A DNA stretch of 27,657 bases from UBA1479 sp964012715 (GTDB lineage: Bacteria; Pseudomonadota; Alphaproteobacteria; Rhodospirillales; Casp-alpha2). Made by a program: the position numbers and the translations under genes. The DNA is taken from positions 1 through 27,657 of the forward strand of contig CAXGUG010000049.1 of assembly GCA_964012715.1 (NCBI GenBank). Reading direction: 5' to 3'. The notes beneath the pieces are model-generated. The model was not told the DNA's origin. It did not search any database and saw nothing but the letters and a program-made list of their open reading frames with translations. Position 1 is the first letter of the stretch; the number at the start of each line of letters is the position of its first letter. This document shows, piece after piece, positions 7,410-15,214 of this stretch.

Positions 7410-7561
7410 CCCGTGATCAAATATCGTGACGGATGATGGAACGGTTATTTGGGGAACTTGCATATAAGTGCCGCAAATGATCAGGGGGGGCTGCGTATCA
7501 CTGGGACGGATCGCCGACAGGCGGGGTGCGCAGGTAAAATCCACTTTGGGGGGATAAGGTT

Positions 7562-9040
7562 GTGTTCCTGGCAAAAGGAAGGCCCGCGTCGTACGCGGGG
7601 GGCCTGTTTCGCGAGTTGGAGGCCGTGCCGGCGGCATTGATGTGCTGCGATCTGCCGGATTTCAAAATCGTCTACTTGAATGCCTGTTCTCTGGAGCTTT
7701 TGAAGAGGATCGAGGGCCATCTGCCGGTTCCGGCCGATCAGATCTTGGGGCAGAGCATCGACATCTTCCATAAGCACCCCGAACACCAGCGGAAAATTCT
7801 CTCCGATCCCGAAAATCTGCCACATCGCGCGACGATCGAACTTGGCGAAAACATCCTGGATTTGGAGATTGTCGCCCGCCGAGACCTGGACGGGCGATAC
7901 TTGGGGCCGTTGTTGCTGTGGAACGTGGTGACGGACAAGGTTCTGGCCGAACGTCAGGCGAATGAATTGCGCCAGATGGTCGATCAGATGCCGGTCAATG
8001 CCATGTACATGGAAGCCAAGGCATTCACGATCACCTACATGAACAACGAAAGCCTGCGGACCCTTCGAGGGTTGGAGCATTTGTTGCCGTGCAAGGCCGA
8101 TGAAATCGTCGGCCAATCGGTCGATATCTTTCACAAGAAGCCGGAACATCAGCGGGCGATCCTGGCGGATCCGACGAACCTGCCGCATCGGGCCAACATT
8201 CGTCTGGGCGATGAAATTTTGGACCTGCGGGTCACCCCGGTATTCAACCGACGCAAGATGTACGTCGGCGCCATGCTGACCTGGGATGTGGTGACCGCTC
8301 AGGTCGCGCTGTCCGAGGAAATCAATTCGGTGGTCGGCTCGGTCTCCAGCGCCGCGACGCAGTTGCGCGGGACGGCGGAAACAATGGCCTCCAACTCGGA
8401 TGAGACGACCGCGCAGATCAGGGCCATGGCGGCGGCGGCGGAGCAACTCAGCGTTTCGATCAATGACATCTCCGGTCAGGTCGAACGATCCAGCGGCAAC
8501 GCCAAGGCGGCGGTTGAAGAAGTTGATCGCTCGAACAGCCTGATCGCGGGGCTGGCCGATAACGCGGACCAGATCGGCAAGGTTTTGGACCTGATCACGG
8601 ACATTGCCGCGCAAACCAATTTGCTGGCGTTGAATGCGACGATCGAAGCGGCCCGCGCCGGAGATGCCGGAAAAGGGTTTGCCGTCGTCGCGGGCGAGGT
8701 CAAGAACCTGGCCAGCCAGACCGCCCATGCGACGGAGGAAATCGCGAACCGGATCGAGTCGATCCGGATGTCGACGGGTGAAACGGTCAAGGCGATCAAG
8801 GGCATTGCGGAGATGGTGGGCGGCCTGAGCAGTGTGATGGAAGACATCGCCGTCGCAGTGGCTCAGCAAGCGGCATCGACCGAAGAGGTTGCGTCGAATG
8901 CAACGGGCGTGGGGCATGCCGCCGCCGAAGCGGGCCGGATTGCGAGCGGAATTCTCCAATCCGCTGAAACCCTGAGTGATCAAGCTCAGGGGCTGCGCGG
9001 CAGCGTCGACGGATTTATGTCCGGAGAGGCGGAGCGATGA
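7562..9040 (+). CDS. Soluble methyl-accepting chemotaxis protein with tandem PAS domains
   Basis: The 492-residue protein has two closely similar PAS-like domains (about 15-128 and 135-247) and a C-terminal signalling domain. Both PAS copies share FHKxPEHQR, DPxNLPHRAxI and a late LLLW/MLTW strand, so they arose by internal duplication. The signalling tip DIAAQTNLLALNATIEAARAGDAGKGFAVVAGEV (347-380 region) is the conserved CheA/CheW-binding hairpin. No membrane segment is seen, so it senses a cytoplasmic signal such as redox state or a cofactor. The start is GTG 7562 behind GGGGGGATAAGG. It may use a distant chemotaxis gene set, as no che genes are present here. Neighbouring genes are also signalling genes. 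Confidence 0.93.
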   Translation: MFLAKGRPASYAGGLFRELEAVPAALMCCDLPDFKIVYLNACSLELLKRIEGHLPVPADQILGQSIDIFHKHPEHQRKILSDPENLPHRATIELGENILDLEIVARRDLDGRYLGPLLLWNVVTDKVLAERQANELRQMVDQMPVNAMYMEAKAFTITYMNNESLRTLRGLEHLLPCKADEIVGQSVDIFHKKPEHQRAILADPTNLPHRANIRLGDEILDLRVTPVFNRRKMYVGAMLTWDVVTAQVALSEEINSVVGSVSSAATQLRGTAETMASNSDETTAQIRAMAAAAEQLSVSINDISGQVERSSGNAKAAVEEVDRSNSLIAGLADNADQIGKVLDLITDIAAQTNLLALNATIEAARAGDAGKGFAVVAGEVKNLASQTAHATEEIANRIESIRMSTGETVKAIKGIAEMVGGLSSVMEDIAVAVAQQAASTEEVASNATGVGHAAAEAGRIASGILQSAETLSDQAQGLRGSVDGFMSGEAER

Positions 9041-9123
9041 TTTGCCTTGTCCGATTGCGGTTGCCGTTTAAGCGGCTACATCATTGACAGCATGGCCAAC
9101 AATTACGACCGGACGTCCAACAG

Positions 9124-10731
9124 ATGAAGCCCACCGACATAGACTCTGACGACCCGGTGATGGCCGAGAAAATGCTGACCGACCGCTTGCACGAAACCGA
9201 GCGTCGCCTGCGCGAGTTGCAGCGGATCGCAAATCTGGGCAGCTGGGATTGGAACGTCGCGACCGGCGAATTGTGGTGGTCGGACCAAGTCTATTACATA
9301 TTCGGACTGGACCCGACGACCTGTCAGGCTACGTACGACCTGTTTCTAAAGGGCATCCACCCCAACGATCTCGCGCGCGTGCAGGCGGCGATCACCCGGG
9401 CCCTGCGGTCCGGTGGTTCATACGATATCGGGCATCGTGTTTTGCGCCCCGACGGTGCCGTTCGCTTCGTTCGGGAACGGGGGGAAATCTGGCTGCAGGA
9501 CAACGGCGTCGCGACGCGGATGAGCGGCACGATCCAGGACGTGACCGAGCGACATTTGGCCGAACAGGCCTTGCTGAAATCGGAAAGCCGATTAGCGGCA
9601 ATCATCGAAACCGCCCCGGAGGCGGTGATCGTCACCGATAAGAATGGTTTGATCGAGGTCTTCAATCGCGGGGCAGAGGCAATTTTCGGTTATGCCGAGT
9701 CCGAGGTCGAAGGTTTGTCCCTGGAAATCTTGATCCCCGAAGGCAAGCGCGTCGCCCATCACGGGCATATGCAAGCCTTCAAGATGTCGCGCGAGCATCG
9801 CCGCATGATGGACGTGCGACGCGAGATTTCCGGCCTGCGTAAGGACGGGACGGTTTTTCCGGCAGCGGCATCGGTGTCGCGGATCGATATCGACGGCGAC
9901 GAAATCTTCGTCGCAATCCTGCGTGATGTATCGGACTTGCGCCAGGTCGAACGCAGCCTACGGGGCGCGTTGGGTGAAGCCGAAAAGGCCAACCGCGCCA
10001 AGTCCGAATTCCTGGCGACCATGAGCCACGAATTGCGCACGCCCTTGAACGCCATTCTCGGATTTTCCGAAATCATCCGCACCGCATGCCTGGGCCCGGT
10101 CGGCAACGACAAGTATGCGGAATATGCCGATAACATCTTTGAAAGCGGCGAGTATCTGTTGTCCCTGGTCAACGATCTGTTGGATTTCTCGGCGATCGAG
10201 GACGGACGCAGGCCGCTGGAATTGGAGGGGCTGAACCTGCATCGGGTCGTCCACGACAGCGTCAACATCGTCCGCAACCGGGCCGAGGAAAAGGGGATCA
10301 AGTTGATCACCAATCTGGCTTCGGACATGGATGAATTGGTCGGGGATCAGCGCGCCATTCAGCAGATATTGCTGAACCTTCTGTCCAATTCGATCAAGTT
10401 CACACCCGAGGGCGGGACGATCCAGGTGTCCACCCTCATGGTCGGGGACATGGCGGAGATTACGGTTGCCGATACGGGAATCGGAATTTCCGAGGACGTG
10501 ATCCCGACGCTGACCAATCCGTTCCGTCAGATCAATAAGAACCCTTATCGCCGTGAAAAGGGGTGGGGATTGGGGTTGTCGATCTCGAAGTCGCTGGTCG
10601 ATCTGCATCAGGGGGTGATGGAGATCGAAAGCGAGATCGATAAGGGCACCACGATCACGGTTTCCCTACCTTTGGCCGGACCGGACGGGACGAAACCCGT
10701 CGATGTTTCTGCGCCTTCGCAAGGCGGTTGA
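9124..10731 (+). CDS. PAS-PAS sensor histidine kinase
   Basis: The 535-residue cytoplasmic kinase has PAS domain 1 (about 30-145, with a PAC-like end SGTIQDVTERH), PAS domain 2 (about 150-275), a HisKA dimerisation domain with His302 in FLATMSHELRTPLNAILGFSEII, and an HATPase domain with the N box (LLNLLSNSIKF, 417-427), G1 (VADTGIGI, 448-455) and G2 (GWGLGLSI, 480-487). No membrane helix or receiver domain is seen, so it phosphorylates a separate response regulator, perhaps the FixJ-type protein encoded at 6709. The ribosome site is weak. It starts 83 bases after the chemoreceptor gene in the same direction. Confidence 0.95.
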   Translation: MKPTDIDSDDPVMAEKMLTDRLHETERRLRELQRIANLGSWDWNVATGELWWSDQVYYIFGLDPTTCQATYDLFLKGIHPNDLARVQAAITRALRSGGSYDIGHRVLRPDGAVRFVRERGEIWLQDNGVATRMSGTIQDVTERHLAEQALLKSESRLAAIIETAPEAVIVTDKNGLIEVFNRGAEAIFGYAESEVEGLSLEILIPEGKRVAHHGHMQAFKMSREHRRMMDVRREISGLRKDGTVFPAAASVSRIDIDGDEIFVAILRDVSDLRQVERSLRGALGEAEKANRAKSEFLATMSHELRTPLNAILGFSEIIRTACLGPVGNDKYAEYADNIFESGEYLLSLVNDLLDFSAIEDGRRPLELEGLNLHRVVHDSVNIVRNRAEEKGIKLITNLASDMDELVGDQRAIQQILLNLLSNSIKFTPEGGTIQVSTLMVGDMAEITVADTGIGISEDVIPTLTNPFRQINKNPYRREKGWGLGLSISKSLVDLHQGVMEIESEIDKGTTITVSLPLAGPDGTKPVDVSAPSQGG

Positions 10732-10739
10732 AGAGCTGT

Positions 10740-10763
10740 TTTCGCCCGGCAACCCGGGCGAAA
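10740..10763 (+). terminator. Perfect 10-bp hairpin after histidine kinase gene
   Basis: TTTCGCCCGG (10740-10749) and CCGGGCGAAA (10754-10763) pair perfectly around CAAC, starting 8 bases past the stop. A short GTTTTA follows 10 bases later. It likely separates the signalling block from infA; the infA promoter should then lie in 10764-10860, where I see no clear consensus. Confidence 0.7.
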
Positions 10764-10869
10764 GTGGCGGCGTTTTAGCTAATCGACCGGGAAAACCTTG
10801 CGATCCCTTGATTTTTGCCGTCCTTGCCGTCATGTTCTGGGGCGTTTTTGCCTAACCTATGGAGTGCTG

Positions 10870-11088
10870 ATGGCAAAGGAAGATGTTTTGGAGTTTACGG
10901 GCACGGTGACGGAACTGCTGCCCAACGCCATGTTCCGGGTAAAACTGGACAACGACCATGAAATTCTGGCCCACACGGCGGGCAAGATGCGGAAGCACCG
11001 GATCCGGGTGCTGGCCGGCGACCGCGTCAACGTGGAAATGACGCCCTACGACCTGACAAAAGGTCGGATCACCTTTCGTTTCAAATAA
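10870..11088 (+). CDS. infA: Translation initiation factor IF-1
   Basis: The 72-residue product is a complete IF-1, the S1/OB-fold protein that occupies the ribosomal A site during initiation. Diagnostic stretches are MAKEDVLEFTGTVTELLPNAMFRV, ILAHTAGKMRKHRIRVLAGDRV and the end YDLTKGRITFRFK. The start at 10870 has GGAG upstream; the longer in-frame extension to 10798 has no support. It is the first gene of an infA-maf-RNase G-yacG run, an order seen in many alphaproteobacteria. Identification is secure. Confidence 0.98.
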   Translation: MAKEDVLEFTGTVTELLPNAMFRVKLDNDHEILAHTAGKMRKHRIRVLAGDRVNVEMTPYDLTKGRITFRFK

Positions 11089-11109
11089 TTCAGTCCGGCG
11101 GGCTCTCCC

Positions 11110-11700
11110 ATGTCTGGCCGCTTGATCCTCGCCTCGGCATCGCCCAGGCGCCTGGACCTTTTGGCCCAGGTTGGAATTACGCCTGATGCCGTCGTTCCCG
11201 CCGATATCGACGAAACGCCGCTGAAGGACGAATTGCCGCGCAATCTGGCGCGGCGTTTGGCCGTGGAAAAAGCCCAGGCCGTGGCCCAGGCTTACCCGGA
11301 TGATTTCGTCCTGGCCGCCGATACGGTCGTCGCCTGCGGTCGCCGCTCCCTGCCCAAGCCGGAAGACGCGGCCGAGGCGCGGCGCTGCCTGAACCTGTTG
11401 TCGGGTCGCCGCCATCGGGTCATCGGCGGCGTGGCCCTGGCCTGCCCCGACGGGCGGGTGTTGGGGCGCGACGCGGTCACGGCGGTGCAGTTCAAGCGCC
11501 TGACCCGTGACGAGATCGCGCGCTACCTTGCCAACGAGGAATGGCGGGACAAGGCCGGTGGCTACGCCATTCAGGGCCGGGCGGCGTTGTTCGTCACGGC
11601 CATCAACGGCGATTACAACAATGTGGTCGGTCTGCCCCTCGCCCTGACGGCGGGGCTGCTGGCCGGGGTCGGGGCCTGGTCCCCGGATAACGGAAATTGA
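11110..11700 (+). CDS. maf: Maf-like nucleoside triphosphate pyrophosphatase
   Basis: The 196-residue protein is a Maf/YhdE family enzyme that hydrolyses non-canonical or modified nucleotides (typically dTTP/UTP or m7GTP types) to monophosphates. The N-terminal LILASASPRRLDLL is the family's phosphate-binding motif, Asp71 in AADTVV is the catalytic acid, and EEWRDKAGGYAIQGRAALFV closes the active site. Length is normal. Which subfamily substrate it prefers cannot be decided by eye. It starts 21 bases after infA and ends 10 bases before the RNase gene, so it is in the same operon. Confidence 0.95.
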   Translation: MSGRLILASASPRRLDLLAQVGITPDAVVPADIDETPLKDELPRNLARRLAVEKAQAVAQAYPDDFVLAADTVVACGRRSLPKPEDAAEARRCLNLLSGRRHRVIGGVALACPDGRVLGRDAVTAVQFKRLTRDEIARYLANEEWRDKAGGYAIQGRAALFVTAINGDYNNVVGLPLALTAGLLAGVGAWSPDNGN

Positions 11701-11710
11701 GGTCCGGGCC

Positions 11711-13114
11711 ATGCGCGCCGATACCATTCTGATCAATGTCGCCCCGGGCGAAACGCGGGTCGCCCTTTTGGCCAAGGATAAGGTCATCCAGGTCCTGTTC
11801 GAGCGCGATGCCGACGATGGCGGGGTCGAGGGCGCGGTGTTCGCCGGGCGGGTCACCGCCGTGAACCGCGACCTGAACGCGGCCTTTGTCGATATCGACG
11901 CGGGCGAACCGGGGTTCCTGGCTGCCGGCGACGCCCGCCGCTCCGGTGCCGAGCGGATCAAATCCGTGACCGAGGCCGTGGGCGAGGGCGACAAGGTTCT
12001 GGTCCAAGCCGACCGCGAAGCCATGGATGGCAAGGGCCCGCGCCTGACCTGCCGCCTGACCCTGAGCGGGCGGTTCGTGATCCTGCATCTGGGTGGTGAA
12101 GGCTTGAAGTTCTCCCGCTTTCTGGCCCCGGCGCAGCGCAAGGAGCTGGCGGTGTTGGAAGAAACGCTGCCCGGCGATTGTGGCGTCAGCTTTACCCCCG
12201 CCGCCGGTGGCGCGGATGTCGCCCTGGTCGCGGCGGATCTGGAACGTTTGCTGGAATTGCGCGACGAGGTCGAGGCCGCGTTTGATGAAGTGGACAGCGC
12301 GCCCGAGCCGCTGTTGGCCCCGCCCGACGTGATCGAGCGCGCATTAATGCTGGCCTCGCCGCGCTGCCGGATCATCGCCGACGATCCCGATGCCCTGCGC
12401 ATGGCCGAGGCCCTGGCCCCGGGCGCGAAGGTCGAGGGTTGGACGGGCAAGCAGCCGTTGTTCGACAAATTCGGGGTCGAGGAAGCCTTGGACGAAGCGG
12501 TCGAGCCGGTCGTCACCCTGCCGTCGGGCGGGCGGATCATCATCGCCGAGACCTCGGCATTGACCGCGATCGACGTCGATACGGGCAAGACCACGGGGGG
12601 ATCGCTCGGTTCCGGCTCGCCGCAGCGCCTGGCATCCATCACCAACCGCGAGGCCGTGACGGCCATCGCCCGCCATCTGCGCCTGCGCAATCTGGCCGGG
12701 CAGATCGTGATCGATTTCCTGTCCATGAAGGGCAAGAAGGATAAGCAGGACATCATGGCGCTGTTGCGCGATGCTCTGGCCGGCGATCCGGTCGAATGCC
12801 ACGTCCTGGGCTATACCGGCCTGGGCATGGTCGAGCTGACCCGCCGCCGCCGCGGCCCCTCGGTCACGCGCTTGCTGGCGCGCCCGGGCGCCTGGACGCG
12901 GGAGCCCACGGGCGCGGCCCTGGCGGCCCTGCGCAAGGCCATCGCCACCGGGGGCGGGGTGATCCGCATCTGCGCCGCCGGGGACGTCGCCGATGCCTTG
13001 ACCGGTCCGCTGAAGGATGCCGTGGACGACACCAACGCCCGCGTCGGCGGGGCGCTGCGGATCGAGCGCGATCCGGCCCTGGCCCCGGGACAGTTCGAGA
13101 TCAAGGGAGCCTGA
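11711..13114 (+). CDS. rng: Ribonuclease E/G family endoribonuclease
   Basis: The 467-residue protein is an RNase G-like endonuclease for rRNA maturation and mRNA decay. An S1-like RNA-binding region (about 36-120, with FAGRVTAVNRDLNAAFVDI) precedes the catalytic domain. The two Mg-binding aspartates of the family are visible as Asp288 in TAIDVDTG and Asp335 in QIVIDFLSM. The zinc-link CPxC motif that joins subunits in E. coli RNase E/G is absent: after GLGMVELTRRRRGPS the sequence runs straight into the C-terminal part. The long RNase E scaffold tail is also missing. It overlaps no gene and sits between maf and yacG. I am sure of the family and less sure that it is orthologous to E. coli rng. 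Confidence 0.9.
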   Translation: MRADTILINVAPGETRVALLAKDKVIQVLFERDADDGGVEGAVFAGRVTAVNRDLNAAFVDIDAGEPGFLAAGDARRSGAERIKSVTEAVGEGDKVLVQADREAMDGKGPRLTCRLTLSGRFVILHLGGEGLKFSRFLAPAQRKELAVLEETLPGDCGVSFTPAAGGADVALVAADLERLLELRDEVEAAFDEVDSAPEPLLAPPDVIERALMLASPRCRIIADDPDALRMAEALAPGAKVEGWTGKQPLFDKFGVEEALDEAVEPVVTLPSGGRIIIAETSALTAIDVDTGKTTGGSLGSGSPQRLASITNREAVTAIARHLRLRNLAGQIVIDFLSMKGKKDKQDIMALLRDALAGDPVECHVLGYTGLGMVELTRRRRGPSVTRLLARPGAWTREPTGAALAALRKAIATGGGVIRICAAGDVADALTGPLKDAVDDTNARVGGALRIERDPALAPGQFEIKGA

Positions 13115-13117
13115 CCC

Positions 13118-13327
13118 ATGGCCGAGGACAGCAGCGCCAAGGTGGTGCCTTTCAAACCCCGCGCCTGTCCCGTCTGCGGCAAGCCGGAAACGCTTGATTA
13201 CCGCCCGTTCTGTTGCAAGCGCTGCGCCGATATCGACCTCGGCAAATGGCTTAACGGCGATTACCGCATCCCGACCAACGAGCGGCCCGACGAGATCGAT
13301 ATGGAACGGGATTCCTACGAAGATTGA
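13118..13327 (+). CDS. yacG: YacG zinc protein, DNA gyrase inhibitor family
   Basis: The 69-residue protein has the YacG zinc site: Cys17 and Cys20 (CPVC), then Cys32 or Cys33 with Cys36 (FCCKRC), followed by the family signature ADIDLGKWLNGDYRIP. In E. coli YacG binds GyrB and inhibits gyrase. The ATG at 13118 is 3 bases after the RNase stop, indicating tight co-transcription and probably translational coupling. It is the last gene of the infA operon. Identification is firm by motif and context. Confidence 0.95.
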   Translation: MAEDSSAKVVPFKPRACPVCGKPETLDYRPFCCKRCADIDLGKWLNGDYRIPTNERPDEIDMERDSYED

Positions 13328-13401
13328 GCCCGCGCGCAGGCCCGCCCGCAGGGGGCCGCGAAACAGGTGAAATTTGCCGCAAATTCCTGCTTCGCCCATG
13401 C

Positions 13402-13430
13402 TGGACAGGGCTTCCGAATTCTTCTATAAG
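13402..13430 (+). promoter_or_regulatory. Promoter of tRNA-Phe
   Basis: TGGACA (13402-13407) and TATAAG (13425-13430) are separated by exactly 17 bases, close to the sigma-70 consensus, and point at the tRNA starting 53 bases after the -10 box. This is the clearest vegetative promoter in the window. Confidence 0.7.
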
Positions 13431-13482
13431 CCACCTCTCGCCAACGGGCGGGGCCACCTAGAGCCTCGCCGCAGCACGGTTT

Positions 13483-13558
13483 GCCCAGGTAGCTCAGTTG
13501 GTAGAGCACCGCACTGAAAATGCGGGTGTCGGTGGTTCGAATCCGCCCCTGGGCACCA
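13483..13558 (+). tRNA. tRNA-Phe (GAA)
   Basis: A complete 76-base cloverleaf is seen. Acceptor GCCCAGG pairs with CCTGGGC, the D arm is GCTC/GAGC, anticodon stem CCGCA pairs with TGCGG with loop CTGAAAA giving anticodon GAA, and T stem GGTGG pairs with CCGCC with loop TTCGAAT. The CCA end is encoded (13556-13558). Its 3' end is duplicated at 15971, marking it as an integration target. Confidence 0.98.
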
Positions 13559-13560
13559 TC
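13542..13560 (+). repeat. attL: tRNA 3' end copy of 19-bp direct repeat
   Basis: TCCGCCCCTGGGCACCATC covers the end of the T loop, the T-stem and acceptor 3' strands with CCA, and two bases beyond the tRNA. The same 19 bases recur at 15971-15989. Confidence 0.85.
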
Positions 13561-13571
13561 ACCTTTCTAAC

Positions 13572-14075
13572 GTGTTGGCGCTAAACAAAAACCCACAAAA
13601 TCAAGAGCTTGAAAGTTCCCTCTGGTACACCGGACGTGTCGCGCCGACCATCACATTCCAGGCGCTCGTGGACCTGAACATGAATAGCGCGGGCCGGAGA
13701 AACGTGCGGGAGAAAACACGCTTAGGCCAGCAGTCCATTTACGCGCTTTTGGGTGAGTTGATCGGGGTGGATAAGGATGCGCAGTCGATCACCCGAGCGG
13801 ATTGCCGAGAGGTCGTCAGCGTCCTAACCCGATTGCCGCCGAATTACACGAAGCGATTTCCTGACGCTTCTGCACGGCAAGCAGCTGACCATGCTGCTGA
13901 GACGGGGCTGGCACCTATCGCACCGAAAACTGCGAACAGCTACCTAATCAATCTTTCCTATATGTTCAAATGGGCCGTCCGCGAAGAGTTCATGGGAAAG
14001 AACCCAGCCGAAGCGCTCGGTGTGGGCGTCTCGACGGTACAGCGGATAAAGCGAGAGTGCATGGTCGGAGCGTAG
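13572..14075 (+). pseudogene. Truncated tyrosine-recombinase integrase with a resolvase-like tail
   Basis: The frame of 167 residues from GTG 13572 matches the core-binding (SAM-like) domain of phage-type integrases: TRADCREVVSVLTRLPPNYTKRFP, then APKTANSYLINLSYMFKWAVREEFMGKNPAEAL. The whole catalytic domain with its Arg-His-Arg-Tyr residues is missing, as is the usual N-terminal extension. After residue about 149 the sequence changes to GVGVSTVQRIKRE, which resembles the C-terminal helix-turn-helix of serine resolvases. The gene is thus likely a deletion chimera of two recombinases and should not be able to mobilise the element. The junction falls near 14016-14025. Confidence 0.75.
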
Positions 14076-14190
14076 CTGGCTTCCCGTATATTTTGGTGGC
14101 TTGCCTTGCACTCACTTGGCGAAAACTCTGTCCAAGGCTCTCTAAAAGGCTGTTATCATCACCCGCTAATTAAATGGGTGGAGGCCAGCT

Positions 14191-15207
14191 ATGCCATTCA
14201 GCGAAAAGGAACGGCTTGTTTTTGTGTCCAGTATCTTCATCGGTGCGCAACCGAATACCGCAGATGCACCGCCGATAGAGTTTCTTCTGGGGAAACTCAA
14301 AACTGTGGCAGATATGAAAGATGCCTTTGAAGTCCACACGGACAAAGGGGCGTTGGTCAAAGATGATGACCCGCCTGACGCTGGCCGGAAGCTGTTGTAC
14401 CTAAGCGATGTAAAAATTGACCCCGATGAACGGTACGCAGTCCTCCTTTTCAACTATGGAGATAAAGACACTCCGAACCCGGCATTCGCGCACTTCGGGA
14501 CCCACGATATTCGTGAGGTGACCAAAAGAGACAATGAAGGGGTTGCATATTCTGCTCACCTCATCATTGACCTCGAACCGAAGGACCTAAATCCCCATAT
14601 GCATAAGGCGACCTTTGAAAAAGTCCCCATGATTAATAGGGGGGTTGTGTTGGCTTTTTTGAACCGTCTTCTTCGCCGCATTGCCAAGGACAACGTCCGG
14701 GAATTTCAGTTCGCAGACCCTGAGACCAACAAGGTGAGATCGTTTCGACCAAAGCTAAATCTAGACCTGGAGCCCCATCAGACGCTTAGAGATAGCATTG
14801 TGTCGGGACGGGGCGAGCTGGCTTATATCGAATTGATAGACAGGCAATTTGAGCAAGATGACTTCGATGAAGAAGGGTACACAAAAGTCCAGTCGCGTCG
14901 GATGGTTCTGAAGGTCGAGCATCACAAATTGGGCGACCGTGCACTCGCACTGATCCAACGGATCAAGCGGAAAGCTGCGGATGAGGGCTATGGACAACTG
15001 TACGTTAAATATCATCGGGGCGACACGGATCGCGAAGAGGCGGCGCACATTCCAACCGACGTAGACGAAGCCTCTGATGTTCTTTTTGCCCGATTGGAAA
15101 TTATTTCGGGCTTCGACGAGCCATTGAAACAATGTGTGGCCGAAATCGTCCCGGCGATTGAAAAAAAGATGGTGGAATTGCTGCGGACGGAAGCTCTCTG
15201 GAGATAA
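14191..15207 (+). CDS. Uncharacterised 338-residue island protein
   Basis: I do not recognise the family. The protein is soluble-looking, with no signal peptide or membrane helix, and is charged. An N-terminal part of about 160 residues seems alpha/beta (AVLLFNYGDKDTPNPAFAHFG, YSAHLIIDLEP). It is followed by VPMINRGVVLAFLNRLLRRIAKDN and a C-terminal half with many charged residues ending in a helix (EIVPAIEKKMVELLRTEALWR). No nuclease, ATPase or helix-turn-helix motif is clear. The start has GGTGGAGG upstream. The stop is 7 bases before the membrane protein gene, so they form one transcription unit. Location in a tRNA island suggests a cargo function such as phage defence; this is inference. 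A Kiwa-like soluble/4-TM pairing was considered but not established. Confidence 0.85.
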   Translation: MPFSEKERLVFVSSIFIGAQPNTADAPPIEFLLGKLKTVADMKDAFEVHTDKGALVKDDDPPDAGRKLLYLSDVKIDPDERYAVLLFNYGDKDTPNPAFAHFGTHDIREVTKRDNEGVAYSAHLIIDLEPKDLNPHMHKATFEKVPMINRGVVLAFLNRLLRRIAKDNVREFQFADPETNKVRSFRPKLNLDLEPHQTLRDSIVSGRGELAYIELIDRQFEQDDFDEEGYTKVQSRRMVLKVEHHKLGDRALALIQRIKRKAADEGYGQLYVKYHRGDTDREEAAHIPTDVDEASDVLFARLEIISGFDEPLKQCVAEIVPAIEKKMVELLRTEALWR

Positions 15208-15214
15208 TCGTGAG

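Noticed and set aside
7450..7475. Possible sigma-54 promoter (TTGGGG...TTGCAT) before the chemoreceptor
   Set aside because: The GG to GC spacing is shorter than the 10 bases required between -24 and -12 elements.
7481..8983. 500-codon minus-strand frame opposite the chemoreceptor gene
   Set aside because: Antisense shadow; the sense frame has complete PAS and signalling domains.
10852..12756. 634-codon minus-strand frame opposite infA, maf and the RNase gene
   Set aside because: Ser/Arg/Pro-rich antisense translation of conserved housekeeping genes.
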